Source of the DNA: JAJTHC01 sp044348005
GTDB lineage: Bacteria; Cyanobacteriota; Vampirovibrionia; Vampirovibrionales; JAJTHC01
Length of the DNA: 64,000 bases
Reading direction: 5' to 3'
Assembly: GCA_044348005.1 (NCBI GenBank)
Contig: JBIKTR010000006.1
Coordinates: 1 to 64,000 of the forward strand
Below the pieces are notes generated by a model that was not told the origin of the DNA, did no database searches, and saw only the letters and a program-made list of their open reading frames with translations. A program made the translations under genes and the position numbers. Positions 17,024 to 25,620 of the stretch are shown piece after piece. Numbering within the stretch: position 1 is the stretch's first letter; each line of letters starts with the position of its first letter.

Positions 17024-17819
17024 CCGACCCCAACGCCAAATGCGCTTCCACCACCGTCCAATCAATCTGCTTCCACAAGGCATTCAGGTAGGCCGAACGA
17101 TCCGTGCCGTAGTCAATCAAGTAGGCATGCTCATACACATCCACCACCAAAACAGGTTGCACCCCCATTGGTGCAAAGGTGTGGTGATTGTCTAACCCGT
17201 AAAAGCTCAAGTGTTGGTACCTTGGACAATAGGCTAAAATCGCCCAGCCTCGCATGGCTTTGGCCGCGGCGGTTAATTGAGCTTGAAAGGCGTCTATAGA
17301 ACCAAACTGTTTCACCAGCAAAGCGTTTAAAGACGCACTCATCGCTTTAGGCTCAGGGGTTAGAATCCCAAAATAGGCTTCATGCAATAAAATACCATTT
17401 AGGGCAAAACTTTCTTCCACCAACAATTCTCGAAACGGATGATACGTCGCATTCACGTTCGTGAGTTGTTCAGGGGTAAAGGCCTTGAGTTCTTGGGTAA
17501 TGGACTGGTATTTTTTCACATAGCCTTCATAAAGCTTTAGGTGGGCTTGAATCTGCTTGGCACTCAAGCCTTCAATACCCTGTTCGATCAAAGGGAAGCG
17601 TTTGGGAATGCCTAAGCCTTCTGTTGGGGGTAAAGGCGTTTTGGCGGGGGGCGTTTTGTCGCGAACGAAAGGGCGTGCTTCTGCCACTTGCGCCAGTGCC
17701 GTCAGCCCGCTTGACGCCAACAAGAGGCTAGAAAGGCCTGTGCCCGCCAGTTTTAAAAAATCACGACGATTCAAGGGGCCTTCTTCAACGTGCGCGGTGT
17801 CGTCCTTCAATGCAAGCAT
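17010..17819 (-). CDS. Tat-exported Fe/Mn superoxide dismutase family protein
   Basis: 269 residues. The N-terminus has a twin-arginine signal (LNRRDFLKLAG then a hydrophobic stretch). Metal ligands fit the Fe/Mn SOD fold: His in LSAKQIQAHLKLYEGYV, His in ALNGILLHEAYFG, and the Asp/His pair in VVDVYEHAYLIDYG. The classic HxxHxxNNN helix is altered, as in divergent SOD-like proteins. Export with a folded metal centre implies periplasmic defence against superoxide. The start ATG follows AGGAGGA. Fe versus Mn cannot be told. Confidence 0.85.
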   Translation of the reverse strand: MLALKDDTAHVEEGPLNRRDFLKLAGTGLSSLLLASSGLTALAQVAEARPFVRDKTPPAKTPLPPTEGLGIPKRFPLIEQGIEGLSAKQIQAHLKLYEGYVKKYQSITQELKAFTPEQLTNVNATYHPFRELLVEESFALNGILLHEAYFGILTPEPKAMSASLNALLVKQFGSIDAFQAQLTAAAKAMRGWAILAYCPRYQHLSFYGLDNHHTFAPMGVQPVLVVDVYEHAYLIDYGTDRSAYLNALWKQIDWTVVEAHLALGSANVW

Positions 17820-17919
17820 GGTGAATCCTCCTAAAGACTGTTGTGAGTATACCCCTTTTTTTCAAGAAAGGAAACGCTTTATTTTATGCTATACTAGTAA
17901 AACGAGAAAGGATGCGCGC

Positions 17920-18870
17920 ATGTTTCCCTTGAAACCCCGATTGCCCCAGAAGAAGTGTAGGCTTCTCTTTTTTTTGACGAGTTCCTTTCTTTTTATACAC
18001 AGCATTTTTTTAAATCCATTGACTTTACAAGGGGCTGAATCCACCATGAGCAAGCCTGAACTCCCTAACACCAAGGTCGCTTCATCCAGTTCAGCTGGCA
18101 TGAATCCTTCGTTTCATGCCTTGGCGCGTTCACCGCAGGCATATCAATTTTTTAGTCAGCAGGACACCGCTTACCCGGCCGTCTATTGTGCACCAACCGT
18201 TTTGGCGATGGCGTTTTCACCTTTTTTGGCGTCTGAAGCGATGACGTCTGAAGTGCTCCAGCGTCCCGCCACTTATGTGGAACGCTTTGCCCAACCCCTT
18301 CAAACCAGCCCAACGCAAGGCACCACGGTGCGTCAAGTGTTAGACGCGTTCACCTATTTCAACACCCAAGACGCCCTTGCCCCTGAATGGGACGACGTGT
18401 GGTACCAAGGCATTCACAAGGTCCCCGCTCATTATCGTCAAAACCCCGCCCAGTGGGCCCGCTTTAATGCGGAGGTATTGCACGCCCTTGAAGCGGGCGG
18501 GGTGGTGATGGCTCACTTAGGCTGGTATGTGGAAGACGCCGAAGCAAAGCGCTTTTTACGAAAAGGCGGGCATTATGTGCTGGTCACAGGTGTGTGGGAA
18601 TCGTCTGAAGCGGTGGGGCATTACTTCCTTGAGTTTATGGATCCTTTAGACACGCCCCAAGCGTTTTATTCGCGTTCGCCTCGCTATATGTTGGATTTTC
18701 GTCCGTTCAATGAGGAAAAAAAGGCGTTTAAGGCCATTGACCCGCAAAAGCAATTTAGGCCTCGGCCAGTAGGCACGGCCCTATTCCAGCCCACCGCCCC
18801 TCCTGGTAAGAAGGATGAAGTCATGACGTTTTTAGAAGGCTTTGTGGTGTTAAGCAAACAATTCAAATAA
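17920..18870 (+). CDS. exported C39-like cysteine peptidase family protein
   Basis: 316 residues from the ATG at 17920 (AGAAAGGA upstream). The N-terminal signal (LLFFLTSSFLFIHSIFL) is followed by a Ser/Pro-rich linker. The papain-like core has the catalytic Cys in VYCAPTVLAMAF, and the His in RKGGHYVLVTGVW with a following Asp in FLEFMDPLD. These match Peptidase_C39_2. It is likely periplasmic or surface exposed; the substrate is unknown. Monocistronic, with a TATACT-like -10 just upstream. Confidence 0.75.
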   Translation: MFPLKPRLPQKKCRLLFFLTSSFLFIHSIFLNPLTLQGAESTMSKPELPNTKVASSSSAGMNPSFHALARSPQAYQFFSQQDTAYPAVYCAPTVLAMAFSPFLASEAMTSEVLQRPATYVERFAQPLQTSPTQGTTVRQVLDAFTYFNTQDALAPEWDDVWYQGIHKVPAHYRQNPAQWARFNAEVLHALEAGGVVMAHLGWYVEDAEAKRFLRKGGHYVLVTGVWESSEAVGHYFLEFMDPLDTPQAFYSRSPRYMLDFRPFNEEKKAFKAIDPQKQFRPRPVGTALFQPTAPPGKKDEVMTFLEGFVVLSKQFK

Positions 18871-18891
18871 ATACCAAGCCTACAGCCATCA

Positions 18892-20004
18892 TTACGCTTG
18901 AATGCGCTTAAGCTTGAAGTAAAAACGACTCCCTTTCCCCGCTTCACTTTCTACCCAAATATCGCCTTCATGGGCTTGCATAATATGCTTGACAATAGAA
19001 AGCCCTAAGCCTGTACCAGAAAGATGCTTGGAACGGGTTTTGTCCACCCGATAAAACCGTTCAAACAAGCGTGGAATAAACTTCGCTTCAATCCCAATGC
19101 CTTCATCTTCCACGCAAAACACCAACCATTCTCCTTGATCTTGAAGCGAAAGGGTGACTTTACTTTGATTGGGACTATACTTGAGCGCATTTTCAATCAA
19201 ATTGGCAAAGACTTGTTCCATACTTGAAATGTGGGCCAGCACCTTCGGTAAATGCTTCATGGAAGGGTCTACATGCAGTTGGATGCCCTTGCTGGAGGCT
19301 CTGGATTGACTTAAGGCCAGCACACGTTCAATGGCATGATCCAACACCACGGCTTCCATCGGCAGGGTGAAGTTGTCCGCTTCAAAACGAGACAAATCCA
19401 GCAATTCTTCCACCATATTGCTCAGCCGATTGGCATGTTGTTCCATAATTTTGATAAAATCTATGGCCAACTCCGTGTCCTGTATCGCGCCTGAAAGTAA
19501 GGTTTCGGCATACCCTTTCACCACTGAAAGCGGCGTACGCAGTTCATGGCTGACATTGGCCACAAAATCTTTACGCATTTTTTCATTTAAAACCACTTTG
19601 GTTTTGTCTTCAAACACAAAAGCCAGCACATTGGGCGTGCCTTCCGCCGTGGTATTACATTTAACCACCTTAATTTCAAAATAAGAACGCAATTGTGAAA
19701 CAGGCTTAAACGAAAGGCTTAAGGTTTGAATCTCTCCTGTTTCAAGGGCTTGTGTGCCAGCTTCTATTAATTGTGACGCCCCTTGCAAAGACGTTTTTTG
19801 AAAACACGTCAGGGATTCCCCCACCACAGACGCTTGCCCCAAGCCCATTTTTTGCCTTAGCGTGTCGTTTAACCATAAAATGTCCAACGCTTCATCACAA
19901 AGCATCACACCTTGCCCCATTTGCGTCAACGCCAAAAGCCACGGGTTGTTGGCTTCATCTAAAAGAGGCGGGGCCAGCTTTTCAAGGGCATCGGCACTAA
20001 TCAT
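18892..20004 (-). CDS. sensor histidine kinase (PhoR-like, PAS-HisKA-HATPase)
   Basis: 370 residues, no transmembrane segment. A PAS-like domain spans residues 20-130, the HisKA motif is FVANVSHELRTPLSVVKGYAE (phospho-His about 153), and the ATPase has N box NLIENALKYSP, G1 EDEGIGI, F box LFERFYRVDK and G2 SGTGLGLSIVKHIM. It is cytoplasmic, so the cue is probably intracellular. No response regulator is adjacent; the single-domain regulator at 13017-13466 is the nearest candidate. AAAGGA precedes the ATG. Confidence 0.92.
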   Translation of the reverse strand: MISADALEKLAPPLLDEANNPWLLALTQMGQGVMLCDEALDILWLNDTLRQKMGLGQASVVGESLTCFQKTSLQGASQLIEAGTQALETGEIQTLSLSFKPVSQLRSYFEIKVVKCNTTAEGTPNVLAFVFEDKTKVVLNEKMRKDFVANVSHELRTPLSVVKGYAETLLSGAIQDTELAIDFIKIMEQHANRLSNMVEELLDLSRFEADNFTLPMEAVVLDHAIERVLALSQSRASSKGIQLHVDPSMKHLPKVLAHISSMEQVFANLIENALKYSPNQSKVTLSLQDQGEWLVFCVEDEGIGIEAKFIPRLFERFYRVDKTRSKHLSGTGLGLSIVKHIMQAHEGDIWVESEAGKGSRFYFKLKRIQA

Positions 20005-20183
20005 GGGGGGCGTTCCTTTGCTTTGAAGGATTGTTGTGGGGGGCCTTGATGAATCGATGAAGACTCCATTCAGTCGGCTTCAGTTCAATTAAACCATAAA
20101 AAGGGGGTATGTTCCAGTTTGGGGGGATTTGTGATATAGTAAGTAAGCGACACATTCAAACATTTGAAAAGGAATAGAGGGTC

Positions 20184-21092
20184 ATGGTCACCAAAAGTTT
20201 TAGTGTTTCCCAAGCGGAACTTGAAAAACGAGGCAAGCTCCTTAAAAAAAATACGCAACTCAAACGCTTTGTCGATCTCAATACCGACATGGGCCAAACC
20301 CGAGATCTCGCGTTTTGGGAAACCGACGACGCGGAAGCCTTGTTGTCTTGCGTGTCTAGCGTCAATTTACCTTGCTTTGTGCATGACGGCTTGCCGGACA
20401 AAGTCCTTGAACACGCCGTTAAAGCCAAAGCCTTTGGTTGTGCCTTAGGCGCCCATATTGCGTATCCAGATCCTGTTTCCATGGGCTATGAACGCTTGCC
20501 TTTAAGTGCTGAACAGCTGGAGCAATGGATTTTAGTTCAGCTGGGGGCGTTGTCTGCGATCTTAAAACCGCAAGCGCTGAAGATTGAACATATTCGCCCG
20601 CATGGGGCTTTGTACCACGCCATGGTTAAAGATCCTGAAGTGGCGGCGGCAGTCGCCAGTGCCGTGGCCAAGTTTGATGTGTGGTTGCCTTTAATCGGTT
20701 CTTATGGCGATTATTTGGACGCACTTGAAAAATCGCATAACGTGATTGTGGCGCCCGAAATTATTTTAGGCAAGCGTTACTTAAGTAGTGGCTTAGAAGC
20801 CCCTAAACAACACCATGAATGGCTTAGTCCTTCGGCGTCTTTAGAACAAGGGCGTTTGTTGCTAGAATCCAATGAACTGGTGGCGCAGAACGGTACGCCC
20901 ATGGTGTGCCGATTTAAAACGCTTCATATTAGCCCGACGATGCCTAATGCGTCTCAGTTAGCGGAATCTCTCGCAACTGAACTGGGGCAAGCCATTCCCT
21001 TAAATGTGGCGAGCGCTGGGGAAAGTGGCTGGTTGCTTGAATATGACAACCGTCAAGATGTGGTGCCCCACTGCCCGTATGAAGAGTATTAG
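20184..21092 (+). CDS. pxpA: 5-oxoprolinase subunit A (LamB/YcsF family)
   Basis: 302 residues. The family start VDLNTDMGQTRDLAFWE (DLNxDxGE-like), ALGAHIAYPDP and IRPHGALYHAM are diagnostic of LamB/YcsF. PxpA works with PxpB and PxpC to open 5-oxoproline to glutamate with ATP; no pxpB or pxpC lies in this window, so either they are elsewhere or this copy has another role. The N-terminal 30 residues (VTKSFSVSQAELEKRG) are an extension. Its TAG stop is part of the left arm of the hairpin element at 21090. Confidence 0.85.
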   Translation: MVTKSFSVSQAELEKRGKLLKKNTQLKRFVDLNTDMGQTRDLAFWETDDAEALLSCVSSVNLPCFVHDGLPDKVLEHAVKAKAFGCALGAHIAYPDPVSMGYERLPLSAEQLEQWILVQLGALSAILKPQALKIEHIRPHGALYHAMVKDPEVAAAVASAVAKFDVWLPLIGSYGDYLDALEKSHNVIVAPEIILGKRYLSSGLEAPKQHHEWLSPSASLEQGRLLLESNELVAQNGTPMVCRFKTLHISPTMPNASQLAESLATELGQAIPLNVASAGESGWLLEYDNRQDVVPHCPYEEY

Positions 21093-21237
21093 GTGGTGTC
21101 GACATTCAGCCTATAAAGGGTATTTTCTGTGTCAAAACAAGCCGTTTTTTCGTTATGTACGTCTAGGTACACGCCTTAAAAGCCGTTTGTTTTTCCTTGA
21201 AACTCCTCCTTTCTTGACTAAATGTCGACATCACCTA
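21090..21237. repeat. hairpin element with conserved core, copy A
   Basis: The ends TAGGTGGTGTCGACATT and AATGTCGACATCACCTA form a 17-bp inverted repeat (one mismatch). Inside, at 21133-21201, lies a 69-bp core containing AAGCCGTTTTTTCGTTATG, TACGTCTAGGTACACGCC and AGCCGTTTGTTTTTCCTTGA. The same core occurs at 57151-57219 inside a different stem. The stop codon of pxpA is the first triplet of the left arm. Confidence 0.85.
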
Positions 21238-21351
21238 GCAAAAACCTTCCCCAAGCACGATGTGAATGCCTGCAAGATGACACGTTTTTTGTTTTTTTTG
21301 GTTTAATAATAGTGTAAACTGTTAGCCCTATATGAAAGAAGGACTCCCGCC

Positions 21352-22704
21352 GTGGCAAAATCTCGCTCCTTTCTGAAAACCTTGACGTGGATGCTACCGG
21401 GCTATGAAATCAAGCGCTGGTTGTTGATGTTTGCGGTGGGCTTTTCTGCCGTGGTGTTGGGCATTGCCATTTTGTTTAACCTTCAACCCGTTACCTTTCT
21501 GCTCAATTTAATTAAGTGGCTGGCTACTTTGGCGCCGTCTCATGTTACAGGATCTTGTTTATTGGCGTTGGGCGTGGGCTTTATTGTGTTTGGTTATTTG
21601 CGAACACGCAAAACCATGAACACGGTGATGGGTGAAAACGGCTGGGTGAGTAAGTTTATGGATGACCTCTATAAAAATCACAAACTTTCCAGAGGCCCTA
21701 AAATCGTGGCAATTGGCGGTGGCACAGGACTTTCCACCTTATTACGAGGGCTCAAGCACTTTACCAATAACATCACCGCCATAGTCACCGTCGGCGATGA
21801 CGGAGGCAGTAGTGGCATTTTACGAGAAGACCACGGCATTATTCCCCCTGGAGATATTCGCAACTGTATTGCGGCCCTTGCCAGTGAAGAAGAATTGATG
21901 ACCTCTTTGTTTCAATACCGCTTTAAAAGCGGGGGAGGCTTAGGCGGTCATAGTTTTGGCAACCTGTTTTTAACGGCCATGTCCGCCGTGACAGGCGACA
22001 TGCTTTCAGCCATTCGCACCTCTTCTAATGTGTTAAACATTCGCGGCAGAGTCTTGCCTTCTACGCTTGAACCCATTACCCTTGTGGCCGAAATGGAAGA
22101 CGGCTCCTTCATTCGCGGGGAATCTCAAATCCCTGAAGCCCATGGCAAAATAAAACGACTTTTGTGTGAACCTTACCATGCCAAAGCCACCCGTGAAGCG
22201 ATTGAAGCCATTTTACAGGCCGATGTTCTGATTCTAGGGCCGGGGAGCTTATTTACGAGTGTGATTCCAAACCTACTGCTGAAAGAAATTCGCGAAGCCA
22301 TGCAAGCCAATACGCAGGCCCCTAAAATCTATGTGGCCAACATCGTAACCCAACCCGGCGAAACGGACGACATGAGCCTAAGCCAGCACGTTGAAGCCAT
22401 TGAAGCCCATGCAGATCACCTCTTTAAGTTTGACATGGTGGTGGCCTCTTCCGCATTGCCTGAACATTTGGTGGCGCGTTATGAACGCTATGATTCTCCG
22501 CCAGTGCAGTTAGATGCTGAGCGTTTGCGGATTCGGGGAACGGAAGTGTTGTTGCGCCCCATTGTGGCTGAAATGACGGCAGGCCATAAAACACTGCGTC
22601 ACAATCCGCATAAAGTGGCGCGTATTGTGGTGACTTGGTTGCGTAAATATCAACGGCAACATCGTAAAACCACGCAAGCTAAGGCCGTTTTGGCTGAAGT
22701 GTAG
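21352..22704 (+). CDS. yvcK: YvcK/CofD-like gluconeogenesis and cell-shape factor
   Basis: 450 residues from the GTG at 21352 with GAAGGAC upstream. Two membrane helices occupy residues 20-90 (LLMFAVGFSAVVLGIAILF; SCLLALGVGFIVFGYL), as in cyanobacterial homologues, followed by the CofD-like domain. Motifs include KIVAIGGGTGLSTLLRGLK, TVGDDGGSSGILRE, PPGDIRNCIAAL and ADVLILGPGSLFTSVIPNLL. B. subtilis YvcK binds UDP-GlcNAc and affects cell shape and carbon use. The partners RapZ (yvcJ) and WhiA (yvcL) are not adjacent. Confidence 0.9.
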   Translation: MAKSRSFLKTLTWMLPGYEIKRWLLMFAVGFSAVVLGIAILFNLQPVTFLLNLIKWLATLAPSHVTGSCLLALGVGFIVFGYLRTRKTMNTVMGENGWVSKFMDDLYKNHKLSRGPKIVAIGGGTGLSTLLRGLKHFTNNITAIVTVGDDGGSSGILREDHGIIPPGDIRNCIAALASEEELMTSLFQYRFKSGGGLGGHSFGNLFLTAMSAVTGDMLSAIRTSSNVLNIRGRVLPSTLEPITLVAEMEDGSFIRGESQIPEAHGKIKRLLCEPYHAKATREAIEAILQADVLILGPGSLFTSVIPNLLLKEIREAMQANTQAPKIYVANIVTQPGETDDMSLSQHVEAIEAHADHLFKFDMVVASSALPEHLVARYERYDSPPVQLDAERLRIRGTEVLLRPIVAEMTAGHKTLRHNPHKVARIVVTWLRKYQRQHRKTTQAKAVLAEV

Positions 22705-23158
22705 TCCACTAAAAACGCTCAAAATAGTGGGGTTTAGCCACTGGGCAAAGGGCTTAAAACATGATATACTGAAAAAGATTGCCTTTTTTCAAAATCCTTT
22801 CACACCCCCACCAAAACCCTTGAAATTCGAGAAAAAACGGGTGTTTCGTGTGTCGGAAATTAGGCCATTTTTACATCTTTATCCCCTTTTGAAGATTGAA
22901 TAGCGTATCGGTGGATTCTCGGATCTTATATTCGTAGATGGGTGACGTTTACATAGACGACAACAATCGTCACGACTACCAAAACGCCAAACGCTCTATA
23001 ATCAACGTAACATTCTTTCAAAAAAGCTTGTTATTTTCTTGCGTTTGTTTTAGGCTGTTTTTTACAGTCTTAGCATTGCCGTGTATGTTGAATAAATATA
23101 CTCATCCTATAAAAATACACGCCTTTTATTTACCCTTGTAAAATTGGAGATTTATTCC
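22705..23158 (+). promoter_or_regulatory. 454-bp intergenic region and rpsF promoter
   Basis: No gene seen. A TATACT hexamer lies at 22765-22770 and a perfect TATAAT at 22997-23002, the latter about 155 bases before rpsF. The inverted repeat GTGACG (22942) / CGTCAC (22968) lies just upstream of the second. A leader of this length leaves room for autoregulatory RNA structure of the S6 operon, which I could not define. Confidence 0.5.
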
Positions 23159-23635
23159 TTGACTAACTATAATAAATACGAAGCCCTCCTTATCTTCAAA
23201 TCAAACTTTGAAAATGAAGGATTAGACGGCGTTTTAACCAAAGTTGAAGGTGACTTTAAAAACAACAATGCCAAGATTTTTCGCATTGACAAGGTGGGCC
23301 GTAAAAAACTGGCGTATGAAATTCAAAAGTCTCGTGAAGGCTTGATTGCTGTGGTTGGCTTTGAAGCCGAAGGCGCTTCCATTAAACCCTTGACCGCTAT
23401 TTTAAACCTTAATGAAGAACTCATTCGTGTGGTTATTTTACGTAACGACGACTTGGATGTAAGCAAACCCTTTATTGTAACGCCTGTCACAGGTCGCGAA
23501 CCGCGTGAATTGCGTGGTGGGCGGGGTGGAAGTCGTGGAGGACGCGACAACCGTGAAGGGGGTCGTCCTCGTCGTCCTCGTCAAGATGAAGGGGCTGAAG
23601 AAGCCAAAACTCAAGAAGAAGCCCTCGCCGAATAA
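23159..23635 (+). CDS. rpsF: 30S ribosomal protein S6
   Basis: 158 residues from a TTG at 23159, chosen because GGAG lies nine bases upstream; the alternative TTG at 23144 is itself part of that ribosome site. The S6 core is clear (YEALLIFKSN ... KKLAYEIQKSREGLIAVVGFEA ... LNEELIRVVILRND). The C-terminal 50 residues form an RGG/Arg-Gly and Glu-rich extension (LRGGRGGSRGGRDNREGGR) not found in E. coli S6, likely an RNA-binding tail. Followed by ssb, as in the common rpsF-ssb-rpsR order, but rpsR is missing. Confidence 0.93.
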   Translation: MTNYNKYEALLIFKSNFENEGLDGVLTKVEGDFKNNNAKIFRIDKVGRKKLAYEIQKSREGLIAVVGFEAEGASIKPLTAILNLNEELIRVVILRNDDLDVSKPFIVTPVTGREPRELRGGRGGSRGGRDNREGGRPRRPRQDEGAEEAKTQEEALAE

Positions 23636-23695
23636 CGCGGGTGAATAACATCGCCCGATTGACTTAAGCCTTTTCATCTAGTGGAGGATATCAAT

Positions 23696-24232
23696 ATGTC
23701 TTTTGCACGAATTACTCTAGCAGGAACCTTGCTTCAAACCCCTGAAAAACGCTTTACGCAAAACAACGTAGGCGTAAGCATCTTGCAACTTTCTGTTCCC
23801 ATGCCCCCTCGCCGAAATCAAGAAACGCCCAATCTCGTGGTCAAAGTCTTGTGTTGGCGTGGTTTGGCGGACGCCGTCTTAAGCATCCCCGCAGGTACCG
23901 TTTTGCACGTGGAAGGACGCTTACAAATCAACACGGTCACCTCCCCAGAAGGCGTCACTAAAAAAATGTTTGAAGTCGATGCCCAACAGATCCATCAGTT
24001 GCCCGCGTTGCCTAGCTACGTTCAGCCTGAATCTCAACAGCAGGGAGGCTACAGAAACCAAGGCCCCGCTCCGCAAGCCAACATGGCGAATCAAGGCACG
24101 GCTTACAACGCCACCCCACAGAACGCTTCTTATGGTGATCAGACGGCTCAAGCCGTTGCACCTGCTCCTTCAGTGAATCTTAACACCCTTTCTGCCGATG
24201 ACTTTCTCACTGAAGATGACCTCCCTTTTTAA
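23696..24232 (+). CDS. ssb: single-stranded DNA-binding protein
   Basis: 178 residues from the ATG at 23696 (GTGGAGGA upstream). The OB fold is at residues 1-105 (FARITLAGTLLQTPEKRFTQ...), then a Gln/Asn/Ala-rich linker (PESQQQGGYRNQGPAPQ) and the acidic protein-interaction tip ending EDDLPF. It binds ssDNA as a tetramer and recruits repair proteins through the tip. The stop codon is immediately followed by the hemW ATG, giving tight coupling. Confidence 0.93.
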   Translation: MSFARITLAGTLLQTPEKRFTQNNVGVSILQLSVPMPPRRNQETPNLVVKVLCWRGLADAVLSIPAGTVLHVEGRLQINTVTSPEGVTKKMFEVDAQQIHQLPALPSYVQPESQQQGGYRNQGPAPQANMANQGTAYNATPQNASYGDQTAQAVAPAPSVNLNTLSADDFLTEDDLPF

Positions 24233-25414
24233 ATGTCCGTGACGTTTGACAAGGTTGAACACCTTTATATTCATGTGCCGTTTTGTAAATCTCGGTGCGT
24301 TTATTGTGATTTTTACGTCCAACTTGAAAAACTTGGCGGGATCCCAGCTTACCTTGAAGCCTTAATACGAGAAATCCACGCGCGCTATTCCGTATTAAGT
24401 GAAGAATCTCTCAGCGTGCCTCTTCAAACGCTTTATTTTGGGGGAGGCACGCCAAGTCTATTAACCGCTTTGGAAGTGGGGACTATTTTAAAAGAAATTC
24501 AAGCCTTTCAAACGTTTTCTCCGACTGCTGAAATAACCTTTGAGCTGAATCCCGATGATTTAACCAGCCCTTTAGAAGCGTACTTGGCTTTGGGCATCAA
24601 TCGTTTTAGTGTGGGGGTACAGTCCTTCAATAATGAAGAATTGAAGAAATTAAGCCGTCGTCATCATGCTCAAACCGCCCAACAACGTATTGTCGACTTG
24701 GCCGAGATCATGGGCGATTCCGCCAACATTAGTGTGGATCTCATGTACGGGATTCCCACTCAAACCTTTGTCACGTGGCAAGCAAGCGTAAAAATCGCCT
24801 GCGATCTACCTATTCAACATATTTCCATGTACGGCCTGCAACTCGAAGCAGGAACAGCACTGGAAACATTGTCCATCAAAGCGCCCAAACAGTATCCGCT
24901 CCCCACGGAAGAAGAGCATGTTCTGTTTTACGAATGGGCGGTGGACTACCTTGCGCAACAGGGGTTTCAACGTTATGAAGCGTCTAACTTTGCGAGGAAG
25001 GGCTTTGAAAGTCGTCATAATTTGGCGTATTGGCAACAAAAAAACGTTCTCGCTTTTGGACCTTCGGCTCATGGCTATGTGCATCCCACACGCTACAGCA
25101 TAGCGAACGATTTAAAGGCGTACACGGCTTTTTCTCACTTGGCGGAAATTACCGAAGAATCAAATGTTTCAGCCGTTGAAGCCTTTGAAAATCTGTTGAT
25201 TTTTGGGTTGCGTTTAACGCAAGCCGGTGTGCAGACTTCTTCCTTGAAAGAAGCGTGTCCTTCATCGGCCTTGTGGAAGAAGGTGGAAGCCTTACTGGCG
25301 CAAAAAATGGAGCAAGGCCAGATTCAAAAAAAACACGACGCTTATGTGTTACACCCCGCGTTGATTGCTCGGATGAATACCGTATTGTGCGACTTTGTGG
25401 GCTTATATATATAG
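24233..25414 (+). CDS. hemW: HemW-type radical SAM protein
   Basis: 393 residues. The radical-SAM motif CxxxCxxC is in FCKSRCVYCDFY, followed by the family hallmarks YFGGGTPSLL, NPDDLT, GINRFSVGVQSFN and VDLMYGIPTQT. The extra cysteine after the cluster motif that marks HemN oxygen-independent coproporphyrinogen oxidase is absent, which favours HemW, a heme chaperone. It begins directly after the ssb stop codon without its own promoter. Confidence 0.88.
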   Translation: MSVTFDKVEHLYIHVPFCKSRCVYCDFYVQLEKLGGIPAYLEALIREIHARYSVLSEESLSVPLQTLYFGGGTPSLLTALEVGTILKEIQAFQTFSPTAEITFELNPDDLTSPLEAYLALGINRFSVGVQSFNNEELKKLSRRHHAQTAQQRIVDLAEIMGDSANISVDLMYGIPTQTFVTWQASVKIACDLPIQHISMYGLQLEAGTALETLSIKAPKQYPLPTEEEHVLFYEWAVDYLAQQGFQRYEASNFARKGFESRHNLAYWQQKNVLAFGPSAHGYVHPTRYSIANDLKAYTAFSHLAEITEESNVSAVEAFENLLIFGLRLTQAGVQTSSLKEACPSSALWKKVEALLAQKMEQGQIQKKHDAYVLHPALIARMNTVLCDFVGLYI

Positions 25415-25525
25415 TGTTTTAAATATTTTTCCGTACAGTAGGCTAGACGAGGAGCCTCATCGCCTGTTTCATCTTTCGAACACTATAGTAAAAATGGTTG
25501 GATTTTGTTGTTTTGTTAAGAAGGT

Positions 25526-25555
25526 TTGTCTTTTCACTGGGGTGCGGTGTATAAT
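25526..25555 (+). promoter_or_regulatory. sigma-70-type promoter of smc-scpA
   Basis: TTGTCT, 18-bp spacer ending in TG (extended -10), TATAAT. It lies about 65 bases before the smc start. Confidence 0.65.
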
Positions 25556-25620
25556 AGAAACATTGCTTAGCTGAGCAAACACCGTGTCTTTCTCTTCATC
25601 ACCTTAAGGATTCTGAGCGC

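Noticed and set aside
21004..21306. 100-residue plus-strand frame at the end of pxpA
   Set aside because: It crosses the hairpin element and has no ribosome site.
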